This document shows, one piece after another, positions 13,480-27,100 of a stretch of 64,000 nucleotides of DNA; the first letter of the stretch is position 1, and each line of letters starts with the position of its first letter. Under the pieces are notes generated by a model that did no database searches, was not told the DNA's origin, and was given only the letters and a program-made list of their open reading frames with translations. This DNA comes from Callaeas wilsoni (taxonomy: Eukaryota; Chordata; Aves; Passeriformes; Callaeidae), in contig VWPU01012714.1 of NCBI GenBank assembly GCA_013398955.1, forward strand, positions 124,001-188,000, read 5' to 3'. The translations under genes and the position numbers were made by a program.

Positions 13480-13690
13480 TACTTCATCCAGAGCATGTTT
13501 GGGCACTGGAACAGGCTCCCCAGAGCAGTGGTCAAAGCTCCAAGCCTGACAGAGCTCAAGAAGTGTTTGGAGAGGGCTGTCAGGCACGTGGTGGGATTTT
13601 TGGAGCTGTCCTGTGCAGGGCCAGGAGTTGGATTTTGATGATCCTTGTGGGTCCCTTCCAAATCAGAATATTCTGTATTTCTATGATCCA
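13480..13690 (+). mobile_element. CR1 LINE, 5'-truncated 3' end
   Basis: The sequence carries the typical CR1 3' region in plus orientation: a CTGGAACAGGCTCCC motif, then GAGCTCAAGAAGTGTTTGGA, then TTTGATGATCCTTGTGGGTC, followed by CCTTCCA and a degraded ATTCTGTATTTCTATGATCC tail. Only about 200 bp of the element is present, the usual result of incomplete reverse transcription. The long frames across it are not functional genes. Confidence 0.88.
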
Positions 13691-16600
13691 ATTTAGGTCA
13701 GCACCAGCCTCCTTCTTGGATCTCTAGCCCATGGTATAGAAACATTTATTCCAGCCTTCCTAAAGCAAATTCTCTCTGCCATTTAGAGAGGGCAGAAGGC
13801 ATCCCTAGAAGCTTCCAGATATTAATTCAGCATCTTTGATTAAGCATTTCTCTTTCTCTTCATTGATAATTTAAGAAATGAGTAGGAAATGCTGGATGAC
13901 TCATTCTACCAGAGGTACTGCCTTTCTGAGGAGGATCAGCAGCTTTTTAAAGAAAAGGCAGTGGCATTAGCTCATCTTTTTCTTCATCTTCCATCTCACC
14001 ATATAATAAGACTAGGGGGTGGAAAATGTGCCTTGAATGAAAACAGCTTTGGCTCTGTGCTTTCCTCAGCCCAAGAAGATCTGTTTTTTTCTGATAGGAG
14101 AGCATGACAACCTCAGCATGGAGGGGAGCCAGGGATGGAGCATGAGGAATCCTCTGTCCCTCCTGTTGACAGGGGATCCCTTTGTAATCAAAAAGGGTCT
14201 AGCTCCCAAACCCCACTGGGCTCAGCAGGAAAGCTAGCAAGAGGGAGTCTGAGTCTCATCTGGGAGGCAGCAGGAGGCTCTGTTCCCTGCCATATGTCAG
14301 TAATAACAAAAGTAGTCACTGAGCAGGACCCAGGGTGTTTTGGGACAAGGCACTGACTGCCCTTAACTGGAGCAATTTTGCTCTTGCCCTTTCTGCTTCT
14401 GGCTCCATCACTCTCACCTTCCAACCAGAGACTGGTCAGGTTAATCAGAGATTCTTTGCAAGTTCAGGTGTCTATCAGAGCAGGTCCCAGGGTTGTACTG
14501 TTCCTGCTCATGCAGGTGAGCACCAGAAAAGCCCCAGCCCACAGATCTCCTTAACAGCAAGCACAGGAAAGCTTGAAAAAACATCACCCCTCCCTTGCCA
14601 GAGTCTGGCTCAAAAGGGAAAGCACAAAAGAGAAAGCACCGGGACTGAGTCCTGGTTTCAGCCACAGAAGTCCTGGGGCAATGGTGGCACACAGAGGAAG
14701 TTTACCACATATTCTCCCTATTTCTCGGTGCTTTAGCAGATGATATTAACATCTGTATTTCTCAAATCAATGTATACAATTTCATTACAAAGGCTTTTGT
14801 TAGATGGCAACCCTTGCTGTAGCAGTTTAAGATGTTATTGCCTCCAGCTGTCTGCTCTGTCCCTCTGCTCAAAGTCACAACCTTTTAAGAGTCAGCAGAA
14901 GGAGATGTGCACCTACATCTGCTCCCATTCCCAATCCTGCACATTAAGGCCTTCAACTACTGCCGTGGGTCAAAATTTGGAACTGCCAAAGAGGTGACAT
15001 TTCCTTCACCTTGCATTGCTAAGGGGGTGATAACCTTTGCAGCTGGGAGTGAGTGACAGCTGGATCTGATCACAGGTTAAAGCAGTTGCTCAAGTTTCTC
15101 AAAGCTCACGTGTGGCAGTGGGAAGCTGTGCTGGCCCTAGAAGGACTTTTCTTGCACAGTAATACAGGTACAGTGATTTGAACAACACAGTTTGTGCTTG
15201 GGTGTGCAGCTGTATCACCATTTCTGCTCTTTGTGCTCCTAAACAAAGCAAAGCTATATTTTATGGGCAAGCCAAACTATCCCAGAAAACAGGAACTCTT
15301 TTCAGTGTAGCTGGATCTGCACCAGAGGCTTCTGCTGACACAGTTAAGACAGTCAAGGATTATTCTGCTTTTCTCTCCTATAAACCCACCAGGCTGGAAA
15401 ATATCTGTTGTAGAGAGCAGAATAAAAGCAATCACAATAGTTTGTCTTTTCTGTGGTGCTCCAATTTAAACAGGATCACATGGGCAGCATCCGTGGGTGC
15501 AGCTTTACCGCAGAGATCGATTTCAGCGCCCTGAAGAGTTTGACCAGTGGTAATGTAGGATGGCTTTAAAATTAGAAAGCCCAATTACAGCCAGGCTCTG
15601 TCTGCACAGCTTCTGCTTTGGTGGTTGGAGCCACCAGTCTGTTCACATGAGGGCAGAAACCTGCCAGAGATGGCCCATGGCCAGCCTTTGAAAACAGAAT
15701 ATTGGGTGTGCACATGAAGAGGAGCACAGAGCTACATGTAGCTGCTGTGCTGTCTGCTTGTATAACCATTTTTCACTCACAGAGAAGTGATTCTGGCAGA
15801 GTATAAATACTGCCATAACAGTTCTGAGAGCAGTGCTGAAGGAGAAATATGTGGCTTAGCAGGGATGGCTAGTGAAGCACTTATGTCACCTCCTCGCAGG
15901 GTGATGGAAATATTGTATTATTACTAACCTATCCTAGGAAATGGAAGTCCTCCATCATTTTCCTTGTCCCTGTGCTTTAATAACAAGAGTGGCAAACCAT
16001 ATGGTGTCCTCTACAGGCTAAGGATTTGTGGAAAAATTACTAAATTCATTAAAACCAAGGAGATAAAATCTTGATCCCACTGACTTCACTGGGGCCTGTA
16101 TTTTACTTTATGTTCACAAACCTGCTGTGTGTGTAAAGTCCTTTCGAACTATGTTCTGCTCTTGTGTGATAGTTAACTTATTTCCCAATATTAATGTTTA
16201 ACATGGATTTTTTTTCTTGAGAAAACAGTTTTTAATGTAGAGCTAATTGATTCCAGCTCTGCCCTGAGTTGCTGGTAACTGAACCACACTTCCTGTGCAG
16301 AGGGGTGATGCATGGGGATGTTATTATCTGACCCTGGGACTGAGGGGCAGAGAGTCCGCTGTGCCATTGCCTGCCATTCCTGCAGCTGTTTAAAGCAGCC
16401 AGCAGCAGTAGAATGTTCCCCCTTTCCCCACTGGTGGCAGTCTGTGCTCACCTTCCAGTGGAGTGAAGAACAGCCCATTTTTGGGCTGTATTGTCATAGA
16501 ATCACCCCAAGACAGCTGGCCAGAGGAGATGATGTTCAAAGATAGCCACTTTCTTATCTTGCTTCTCCTATAATTCCTCAGTAGCCTTGGGCATTTCACT

Positions 16601-17340
16601 TATTGTCCCTCCCCTTTTTCTCATATTTTTAAACCAGGGGTAATATTTATACAGTCTTTCAGCTGTTATGATGGCTATTAATTACTATTCAGGCACTGCT
16701 CTGAAATTAATGTATTGTGCAAACACTAAGTGTAATTAAATTATTGTATTTCAGAATTGTTTGACTCTATGGGTTATTTTTAACTGTTATTTCTTAGTCT
16801 GTATAGAAAACACCTATTTCTTTCAGTCTGCAAAAGTCTGTGTTCATGGCAAAAGGTATTTATGACTTGAAGCTGGATGTTACAGAAATATGAGACTTTC
16901 TTGATGCCTAGAAACCAGAGTAATGTTTGCACCATCTTCTATATCCACTAGTGCACCTTCTTTCTTCCTATATCCTCCCTTCCTTTCTTTGCACTGAACG
17001 GTGTGGTTTTCCCACCAGTTGCTACCTTAAACTTACCTGAAGGTTCTGCCTTTCTGGAAACAGCTTGGTCTTAAGATTAGCCTGCCCCCAATCTTACCTT
17101 CAAATCTCATTTAATTTCTGTCTTCTAAACTCATGACTATTTCTTAATTTCTTTTCAAGCTAAGGGAAATGAAGTCTGTTTTTTTAATGACTTATGACTG
17201 AAAACCACTGAGGATTTGACTGAACTCTATGTGGAGGGCTCAAACAGGGTTTGTGTATTGTCAGATATGTCAGTCATGCTTTGGCTGAATAGATGCTGCT
17301 TGGTCTCTGTCTGTCTTCACTGACTTATTACGTGGATTTC

Positions 17341-17354
17341 GTGTGTGTGTGTGT
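17341..17354. repeat. (GT)7 microsatellite
   Basis: Seven uninterrupted GT units. It is short and probably of little variability. Confidence 0.9.
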
Positions 17355-20300
17355 GCTGGTGGAAAGAGGCAGAGAGCTGGACTTCTCCCACTTTTCACCT
17401 GCTCCTTCAAGAACACGGAGAAAAAGCAGTGCCTGTGCTGCAGGGACCATGGGGGCCTGCATTTGCTGGATTCCCCAGGTATTTGCTGTATTCCCCATTG
17501 TCATTATCATACATCCTCTGCCCGATGTGTGCTGGGTTGTTTCCATGGTCTAGACAAGAACAGCACTCACTCTGTGAAGAATTCAGAAGGACCTCATTCC
17601 CCATGGCTCCAGCAGACAGGGAGAACAGGGTCCTAATATTTCTAGCCAGCTGAAAGGAAAAAAACCCCTCATACTCCAAAAGCCATAGCAAGGATTTAGG
17701 GGAATGGACGAGTGTTGCATGCTCAGCTGCTCCTCTTTAAAACCTGATAGGATCGATGTTCAGGCAGCAAAAGTTGTAATAAATTTCTCTACTGGATATT
17801 TCTCTTCTACAGACAGTTTTGGTGAGTCTACAGAGGCTAACTCAAGAAATGCCCATAATTTCTCAAATTCTCAAATCTGTGTGCTGCCAATAACTCTGTT
17901 CAGGGAGTGCTGGGTAATATCTGAAAGGGTCAGTGGCCACGCTCTGCCAGACAAATTGCACAGCTGCTGCAAATGAATCTGAGGAAAAGGAGACCAGCGT
18001 GTTTATATTGGAGTGGAGGGAGGACCAGGAGTCTCCCCTGAGATCTCCCTGCCTCGGGGGGGTGTGATTCAGGATGCTATAAAGCCATGGCCTCAGGCAG
18101 TATCTTTTTCCAAAGGAGCTACAGGAAGAAAACATAAATGTAGAAAGTTAGGGACCAACACAGAGCCATCACCCAGCTGCTCTGGCCTAGTCCCTGAGGA
18201 GGAGGCCGGAGGGGCAGACCCAGACAAATGACCTTTGCTCCGCTCTTGTCTTGACTTATGCACAAAGCCAAAAGTCAGTTATTTTTCTGTGAAGAAAAAA
18301 AAAAAAAAGAAGTAAAAAATCTGTACAATATTTTTTGTTCCAGAAAAGCTAAAATACCTGGAAAAGGCTTTCTTCTCTCTGCTAGAGGGGTGGTTCTGAG
18401 TAGGCTGAGAATGGCAAGACTGGGGAGAGGAAAAGCCCTTAACTACTTAGGAACAAAAAATGAGGAGAACTGGTGGCAGCCAGCGTGGCTCTAAGCTTGT
18501 TAGGAGAAATGCATGGAAAAGACAAGAACAAAATAGGAGACAGAAATAGCTGTATACTGGACCCAGTAGCTGCAAAAAAACCCCCAATACTTTGAAACAG
18601 TAAAGCTTCTGTCTTGCTGGCAAGATAAAACCAAGCAAAAGGGTTTTCCAGTAGAAAATGAAGGGATAACGTGTTGAGAAGAGGGTGTCCAGTATGACAT
18701 CTTTTCTTTTTCTTGGTATGACAGTTACTGTGTTGAGTCTTGAGGTATGAATCGTGCTGCAGCAGGACAAATAGTTAAATGGGTCTGAAAATTAAGCACA
18801 TCTGAACAGAAAGGAAGGATGCTGGAGACTGAGAAATGGGAAATTGTCATTCCACAGAGAAGAGGGTTTGAGTAACAGTCAGAGTGACTCTTTGTAAATT
18901 CCCAGCATGTCCAAGCAGCAGCTACAGCAGTAATGTAGTAATCAGTTAGAGTCAGGGTGCATTTGATCTGTTACAAAATACATGGTTTGATTTGGTTCCA
19001 TACCACAGCTCTTCTGCTATTGCTGTTATGGTTTTCCATCAGTATATAGTATTCTGCCTAACTGTATTTTAATAGCACACTATGGGCAGCTCTGTGCTCT
19101 GCTCAAAACACAATATTTAAACAAAAAACTGTGAATTTTTAACCCATTAAAATTTTATGGCTAAGTTTATTGAATTTTTTATAGCACTCCAATAGTTTTC
19201 TGCAGAGGTCACAGTGGCCTTTCCCTAATAGGCAGCATAACAAGTTGGTCCATTATAATATGGCCCCATCTTCCAAAGTCTGAAATATGGCAGCTGAGAA
19301 GTAGACAGGCAGACAACACCAGGGACTTTCCCAGAGACTTTTTGAGGGGTCAGACATTAATTATTTAAAACACAGGCAGAAATGTGCAGTGATTATTGCT
19401 TCAGGTTCATACTGGTGCCTGAGTGGACTCATTCACTGTTTGGCCTCAGCCCCAGCTGAGTTCAGCATCACACAGAGATGGATTCATGGGTCATTCCAGC
19501 TGGAGCACACTGTCCAGCTCACTTCCCAGACACCTCGGAACTGCTTTCTAGCCCTGAGCATGTAGAGGCTACACATGAAGAAAAATAAAGCCATTCACAG
19601 CTGGCATGCTGAGGAAGCGTGGAAGACAAGGCCTCTGACTCGGGCTGCTCTGCCTCAGCCACGGCAGAGCCACGAGCCTGTTCCAGCTCCTGCACAGCTG
19701 CTGATGCAAATGCCCAGCAACAAGGGTACCAAAAGCTATCATTAGCAGCACTTAAGCACGGCAGTTTGGAAGCAGCATAGGGAAACACAAAACCTCTGAT
19801 TGCAGGAAGCTGGGATAAAGTCCTAGCACCCTGGGAGAAAGCAAAACCCGTGTCCTAATATCCCCTTTCAGAACAAGTCAGGCTTTCAGCTGCTGTGGTG
19901 ACATGTGGCTGGGCATGCCATTAATAGAGAGGGTGTGACATCTCACTGGAGTCTCATCTCCAGGCCGAACATAACTAGGTGAGCATGTCATCCGCAGTTA
20001 AACAGGATACCAGCAAGACTCTGTGTCAGGATGTGTTCCTGGATGGCACAGTCATGGAAGTGACCACCTGTCATCTGGGCACATTTTGGGATTGTGGCAG
20101 CAGGTCTTCATCAGCCAAGAGGACACATGACAGAACATCAAACTGTGATGCTGTGGACATGCCTGTAGCATGACTAAGAAGGGATGTCCATAGACAAACT
20201 TGGCACGTTCTAATTCAGCACAGGGCCAGACTTGTATCAAATCATGTGATGCCCCATTTAAACTAATTTTTAACCAATTTTTTAGTTCTTGGTAAACCTG

Positions 20301-21120
20301 AACTTCTGGTTTATGTGGATGTAGCCATATTTTTGTGAGACAGCAATTGTCCCTTCTATCCTCTTTGGGCTTTCCATTCTGTACTGATAAACCCAGAGCA
20401 AAATCTCATTAGTGTCTTCTGAAAATAGTTCACAGAGCTGCGGTTTCCATCAGAGCAGCCGATTTTGCATTCCAGGCTTGGTGAGCATCACACAAACCAG
20501 CACAGGGGCTTGGCACAGCAATACTCACCACTTCCAGGATGATTTGCCTGTCAGGCACCCATGTAAATGGCATCATGTCCATGATAAGCAGCTCTATCCT
20601 CATTATCTTCTCTTAAAAGCCTGTACCACTTTCTGATTAATTCAGGAGGAGCGGATAAGGGCCCTGTCATTTTACATTGCTTAATGCTTACCATTACAAA
20701 AGACCATCGTGGCGTTTCACCAGAAACTTTCATATATTCAGTATTTTGCCGGGGGGTGAGGGGAGCTGGATTTTCAGCAGCAGCAAAGCCTTTTGGCTGA
20801 AAGAGTGAAATTCTTGTTGGGTTTTTGTGAAGAAGTACATTGTCCCCAAAATATCACACTTAATTTTAATCTTTGGGAAAGACTTGCTTCCTTGCCAGCC
20901 GTCAGCTTTCTGAGGATAGGCTGTGGCTGTGGCAAAACCACTCATCTTACTCCTCCTGGGAGGCCTCAGTATCTCTGCTGAAACCAGCAGTGGTGAGAAG
21001 AGAAACAGGCCAGGGACCTTCCCCCTCCCCGTACAATCATACCTGATTCTGAGCCCTGTACACAGCAGCAGAACACCCACTTTTCTGGGGCATCATGTTA
21101 AACACCAGTATTCCTCCTCC

Positions 21121-21175
21121 TCCCACCAGCTCCTCACTCCCCACCCTGCTCCCACCCAGCTCCTCACTCCCCACA
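21121..21175. repeat. Two-copy direct repeat, about 29-30 bp period
   Basis: The segment around AGCTCCTCACTCCCCAC occurs twice in succession, each time preceded by TCCCACC or TCCCACCC. The copies differ by single-base changes. It looks like a local slippage duplication in C-rich sequence. Confidence 0.8.
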
Positions 21176-24100
21176 TCTTGTCTCCAGAAGGTAAGCAAGC
21201 AGCGAGCTGAGCACGGCGCTCCTGGATAAATCCATCCCCCAGCCTGGAGGGGACACTCGGGACTCAGTTCTGTTGTCCAAAGACAGCTTGTGCTATTTCA
21301 GATATCCTCTTGTGTCCTGCAGATTTCTCTGGGGCTGAAGGAAAAGCAGGAGACCCATGGTCTTCTGAGGAGGTGGCTGGAGAGTAAGTGGGGTTCCCCA
21401 GAATGTGTAACACAGCACCAGAAGTCCATGATTAGGGAATAGATTCAGATGCTCCTCTTTATCCTCACTTTTGGACACTTCAACATACCTATCCCCACTA
21501 CAGGTACCTGCAGGTGGAGTCAATGTCTCAGTTCCTGTTGCTGTCACTGGAGAGCCATTTAGTAGGACCTGAAGAGCTGGGAATTCACCAGACATCCCAT
21601 TTTAGGGAAGTCCTGTAGACCCCAATGACTACAGTGGAAGGACAGGTAAGTGTTTCATGTGTAGACAGCTATTCCAGCAACACCCAAATTTTGGGGTCCT
21701 GATCTGGAGGCAAATCCTATCCTCCGTGTCTGTGCCTGGGGTTCAGGTCCTTCTCACAATGGCAGCAGGTTGCTACAGTTACATATAATTTGTTCTTCAT
21801 CATTTTCCACTCCAGGGGAAAAAAAATGGAGAATGACTTTTAAAAACTGAAACATGCAAAAAAAATTATGTTAAGAAACAAGTTGCAAAGTCAGACACTT
21901 GAAAATTAAAAAATCTGTATGTAGAAGTCATTCTGCAAAGCCTAATTCAGTTACCTTGTGAATATATTGCAATTTTCTGCATTTTACAGCATTATTTTTT
22001 TTGTATCCACCTCTCTCTTCATTTTGCATTTCAAATTACTTTCCTCCAATGTTTAATGATACATTATTAATATAAATATAGCAATACAAATGTATCACAA
22101 ATATCTCTGTACAAAAACTGTATTTATTTAGGCTGCATAGTCAAGCACTTGAAAGCCAGGAAATGCCAGGTGTACACACCGCAAGCACAGCGAGATACAT
22201 TCTCTATCCCAGGAATCTTATGAATCAAATTAACACAAGGTGAACCATCTGCCACAGGGATAGGATGGGAAGACAAAAATAATAGTGACCAGGACATATT
22301 ACATAACCTAGGTATGAGCACTGAGAGAAAATGAGCGATTGCCTTTGTTTTCTTCTTCGTGGTTTCAGGAGACCTCTTGGCCTCTGTGCTGTTGACATTC
22401 CTGGAATAATATTCTACATATTGCACATATCCCTGCATCTTCTGAAATGGCGTCATCAGAAGCAGAGTGCCTGTGGGGGCTCAGAGATGCCTTTCTCCAA
22501 TACTTGTTAACAGACACATTCCTGGTGTTAGGAATTTGCAGTACTAAGTGGGAGTCCATCTAGCAAAAGTGCTGCAAGTAAAAAAAAAGGATATTTGGCG
22601 TTATGAAATGAACATGACTCTGGACTGAGGGTAAGGGTAGCCCACCCTGAGCCCACTGTCCTGAAAAGCCAGGGCCTCGCAGTGCAGATCCTGCCCTGAG
22701 CGGCCCCACATCACTGGGAGCTGGCACATACTCGGATTAACCATCTTCTTCATGTCCAGCGTTGTTTTCAGGGGTGGATATGTGAGCATGGGTGTGTGCA
22801 ACATACTGAAAGTTGTATGCAGAGCTGTGATCCCGTTCTTTGGGTCTCAGTGTCTGAGAACCTCCTGCTGGCTGCAGAGACAGAGAATGCCACTGACACT
22901 GCCTACTGCCCCCGCATGGGATACTTTAGACATCGAGGACAGAAAAAGAGCAGATAAAATAGAATTAGGTTCCCAATTTGACCTCCTTGCCAGTTGTTCC
23001 ACCAGATCATTACTTCTGATACAATTCCTGGTCTCTATGTGATGCCTCTGTTCTTATGCTCATGCGAAAATATCTCAACAATGGCAATGTAGAAAGAGAC
23101 AGTAATGTGATTCCATGCCCCTTTTGCTAGACTGGATGAAGGCCACTCCTTTGCCCCAAATGCTTCTTTCTCCAGCAGGATCTGTAGAGCATCCCAAGCT
23201 GCTCTGTGCTACAGGTTTCTGATGAAGGTACTGGTGGAAAAGTAGGTTCCTGAAGAACACTGGCTTTTCAAAATTGTCTGCATTACTGGTTCACCAATCC
23301 ATCTGCTAATTTCAGATTCAGATTCGTGCCTTTTCTGTGAGATCCAGGGGTATTTCCCAGCTTCTGGATCTATGCATGTGCCTTCTTCCCACTTCCAGAC
23401 CTGGGGCTGAATCACGACTTGGGTATTTGTCAGCCTCCTGTCTCCACATTCCAAAAGCCTGCACGAGCTGTCCAGAGAGGATCAGTGACACACTTTCCCT
23501 GTACTTCTCTCTGAAAGAAGAGGAGAGCAGGCCTGCAGGGCTCTCCACAGGGCCAGCATGGCCTGTGCTACCTGAGTAGCACCCTGTCACGAGCACTTCA
23601 AACTCTGCACAATCTGTTCTCAATTTCTGGTGCATCAGATGATTCATAACACAGAGCAGAAGAATAACTGAATATAAATGGCAACTCTCACCATGCTGCT
23701 ATTAATCATCTCAGAGTATCATTGTCCCACCACACTCCTCCCACTGGCTGATGCCCCTCCAAAGTGTTTGTGTTTCATAGGCTTATGCAGCAAAGTGGGG
23801 CTAAACACGGGTGGAGCCATGTCCCTGCACATTTGTGGTTCTCCTAATAGCCAGTGTTCTCCCTTGTTACTCCTGGAATCTCCGCAATCCGCTCCCCACC
23901 CACGTGCCTGCCATCTGCTCCAGGCTTTTTGGTGGTGTTGCTGTACCCATGTGAGAACAACTGCACACAGCTCATCCTCAGAGACGTGTCGAGTGCTGCT
24001 TTCTTTCCACTCTAGAAGGAGGAACTGTGGGAAGGGTGTGGAGATCTTCCCTTTCCTGGTTTCTGAGACTTTCAAAAAAAAAATCTTTTCTGTAATGATC

Positions 24101-27100
24101 ACAACAAAATGCTCTTTTTCTTCTCTTTTATACATACTTCAAAGCACACCCCTTGTCCTGATCTTTCTTTGGAGCATGCAGTTTGTTCCTAGTACTCTTT
24201 GCTGTTGTTAGTATTGATCATTATAGTGTTTCCTAAGTTTCCTTCTTCCAGTAGGTGGAAAAAACCCACCACTTCTCTGACCTTTAGAAATGCTTTTCTT
24301 AGCTATCGGCATAACTCAATGTGCACGATGTAAAAAGGGGTGGAGGAAGAGACATCAGTGTCGGTTTGTAAAAGTGGGGTCAAGTGGGTGGAAGAAAGAA
24401 GTTATATGAATATAGAGGTGTGAATTTATCTTATTTATGCTGTTTCTTGTATGTATTCCACCCTGTCTCTTGGCCTGCACAGGAGCAGGCAGGTCCACAC
24501 TTACCCTACGTGGTGCCATTAGCGCTAGAATATTCTCTGAAAACTTTAATTACACTAATGACTTCAACCCAAGCTGCCAAACAGAGAGTTCTGTAACTGG
24601 GGGATTTTTGTCTAACTTAATTTGCACTACTTTTAAAACCACCCCTAAGCTACCCCAAAATGTCATTAGTTAAAAATGGGATTTTTCTGTGTTTGTCACA
24701 GAAAGGGAGGAAGGCATGGTCTCACTGCAGGTGTGTTGGAGCTCCCCTGTGGTACCTTCCATTACATCAGTCACCAGGAAACTGCACATTTCCACACAGC
24801 AAAAGGCTACATCATTGTCAGTGCTGAAGTAGAATGAGAGGGGAAGGAAGAAACAGCTTTCTTTTTAAACATGTGTATAGCTCAACTGGCTAAAGTGGCT
24901 TTAGAAAAAAATGCAGAAAAATTCCCTACCTTATGAGGCCAAATCAGAGGAATTGCTAAGAGAATTAGTCTGAAAGTTCAGAATTGAAATTACAAATTGA
25001 ATAGACTATGTCTTGGAGACTTCGTGGTGGAAATATCATCCTATAAGTGCTAATAACATATTTACCTTTGCTTTCTATCCAGGCCAAAGAAAAGTGAAGG
25101 GAACAAAAATGAGGGAGTGAGAATAGAAGGCTAAACACTTCTGTATGATGCAATGTTGTGATGTCTCTCTTAGCTGCCAACAAAAGCAACAATTTGAGTT
25201 TTGGCTGATAATTCAGCTGGGAGAATTTCAAAGCAGTTTACTGATTAGCAGAAGAACAACTGTAATATAAATAGTAACACAGATTAAGCAGGACAATAGA
25301 GGGAGAAAACAAAAGAACTCCATAAGAAAACACTGCACATCTCACTGGCAGCCAACCAAGTCTCTGGAGTACAATAGTCTGTCCCTCACCTTTGCAGCCA
25401 CCACACCCAAGAAACACAAGCTTCAGGAAAATGAGACAAGATGTGAACTGGGCAGATCATTCACATCCCATCTTTTCTGGGGTTGCTTGGAAGCGGGCCT
25501 TTCTCTGCCTCCTGAACTGATGTTGCAAAGCATGGTGCTACCCTTTTGTGATGCCTCCTTATTAGACACTCGTGATGCCTCATATGTATTTTGAGATCTG
25601 CTTTCTGTATTTATTAATTTATACCTGTATTTTTTTGCTCACATCATCCTTGATTATTTCTACCTACAAACATTATGTCCCTGTGGCTCCCCAGCTGCCT
25701 GGCTAAAACTCTTCAGGTGCAATTGTTTGTAAGAAATGCTTTTGTGGAGAAAACCCATCCTGCATGGGAGGGGAGGCGGTAGGAACAATGTAATACATTT
25801 CCTCTTTTGTTGCTCTTGCAACCCATTGATCATTGTTAAGATAAGTGATTTTGTTTCCCTTTGTATAAGCTGACAGTGTCCAGAAGAGAAGGTGTGTTTA
25901 TCATAAACTTGGAGATGCTGGAGACATGAGGGACTAAGTGGTCTCTAAGACTGTCTCTTGAGACAGCATTCCTAAAAATGCATTGTTCTTTCCAGGTATT
26001 TGTAACAGCTAGTGAGCCTTCTGCTATACCTTAAAAAAAGCTCTGTGATACTTCCTTTACTTCCCTTCCTAGAGGTAAAAGTGGCAATAGGAGACCCAGG
26101 CTGCTTTCAGCTCATGCCTAATATGGGAAAAATCAGACAGCTCCAGAGGTTTCACCAGAGCAGTTTTCTCTCAGCTCTAATCAGTAAGAATGAGAAAAGA
26201 AGATATTTGCCTTTGCCTGCTGGGTCCATCGTTTTTCTTTGTTAGTGTACTACAATATCTGTGTTCATAGCACAAGAATGCAGCCAACAGATCCTAGACA
26301 TACCATATATTTCTGGGGTTTAGCAACCCATAAAAGTGGAGCGTAGCATCTGATTTATCTCAGCAAATGGCTCCAACTGTTCTCAGGAACATGCTTTTTT
26401 CATCAAAGGAGGTGTTCCCTAGTTTAAGTCTTGATTAGAATCTCCTTGCCCAGGAATATATTTCCAGAACTAGTTATAAAATATTATCCACTTCATAAAA
26501 GCATTTTGAATGCTTTGTTCATGCAGTGACTCTCCTGTGATCATTGTTTCTTCCCAAAGGAAACTAGCAGGGTTATTAGTAATTGCTGGATTATCAAACA
26601 ATGCACAACCTCATTTTCTGGCCTAAGCAAGTTATGAGAGTTTCATAAATGCTCAGTCACATGCATTATTCTACTATGCTGACCTGAAGAGACCACCAAG
26701 GAGAAGGTAAATGACCCATAGAGGGACAGAAAATTATTTACATTCCTGAATGATCTGGGACTTTACTAGCTTGCTGCCTGTGGTGCTGCTTCTTTCATGT
26801 GTGACTGCAAGGGATGCCTGGCCCCTATGTCCCACAACTTATTGATAAGAGAATGATGACCAGCAATGATGTTATGAATACCTGACATTTATCTTGGCTT
26901 GGTTTTAAATAGTGGAGTCAACCTTTACTCATCTGCAACCATCCAGCACAACTGTTTTATGGTCCCTCCTTTCTTCCTCTCCCACCAACTTTCTTTTTTT
27001 TTGCCTCTGAAGCCTAAATCCTGGTATGACATAGAGATGAAAAATCTTCAGGCTGGTCTCCATCAGAAAAAAATTCTATTGGTCTTCATAGGCCTCCATA

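Noticed and set aside
13323..13691. Frames on both strands around 13.3-13.7 kb
   Set aside because: They overlap the CR1 3' fragment, which does not code for protein in this region.
23678..24211. A 177-residue frame
   Set aside because: Codon use and composition look random, there is no known domain, and a long frame exists on the opposite strand at the same place.
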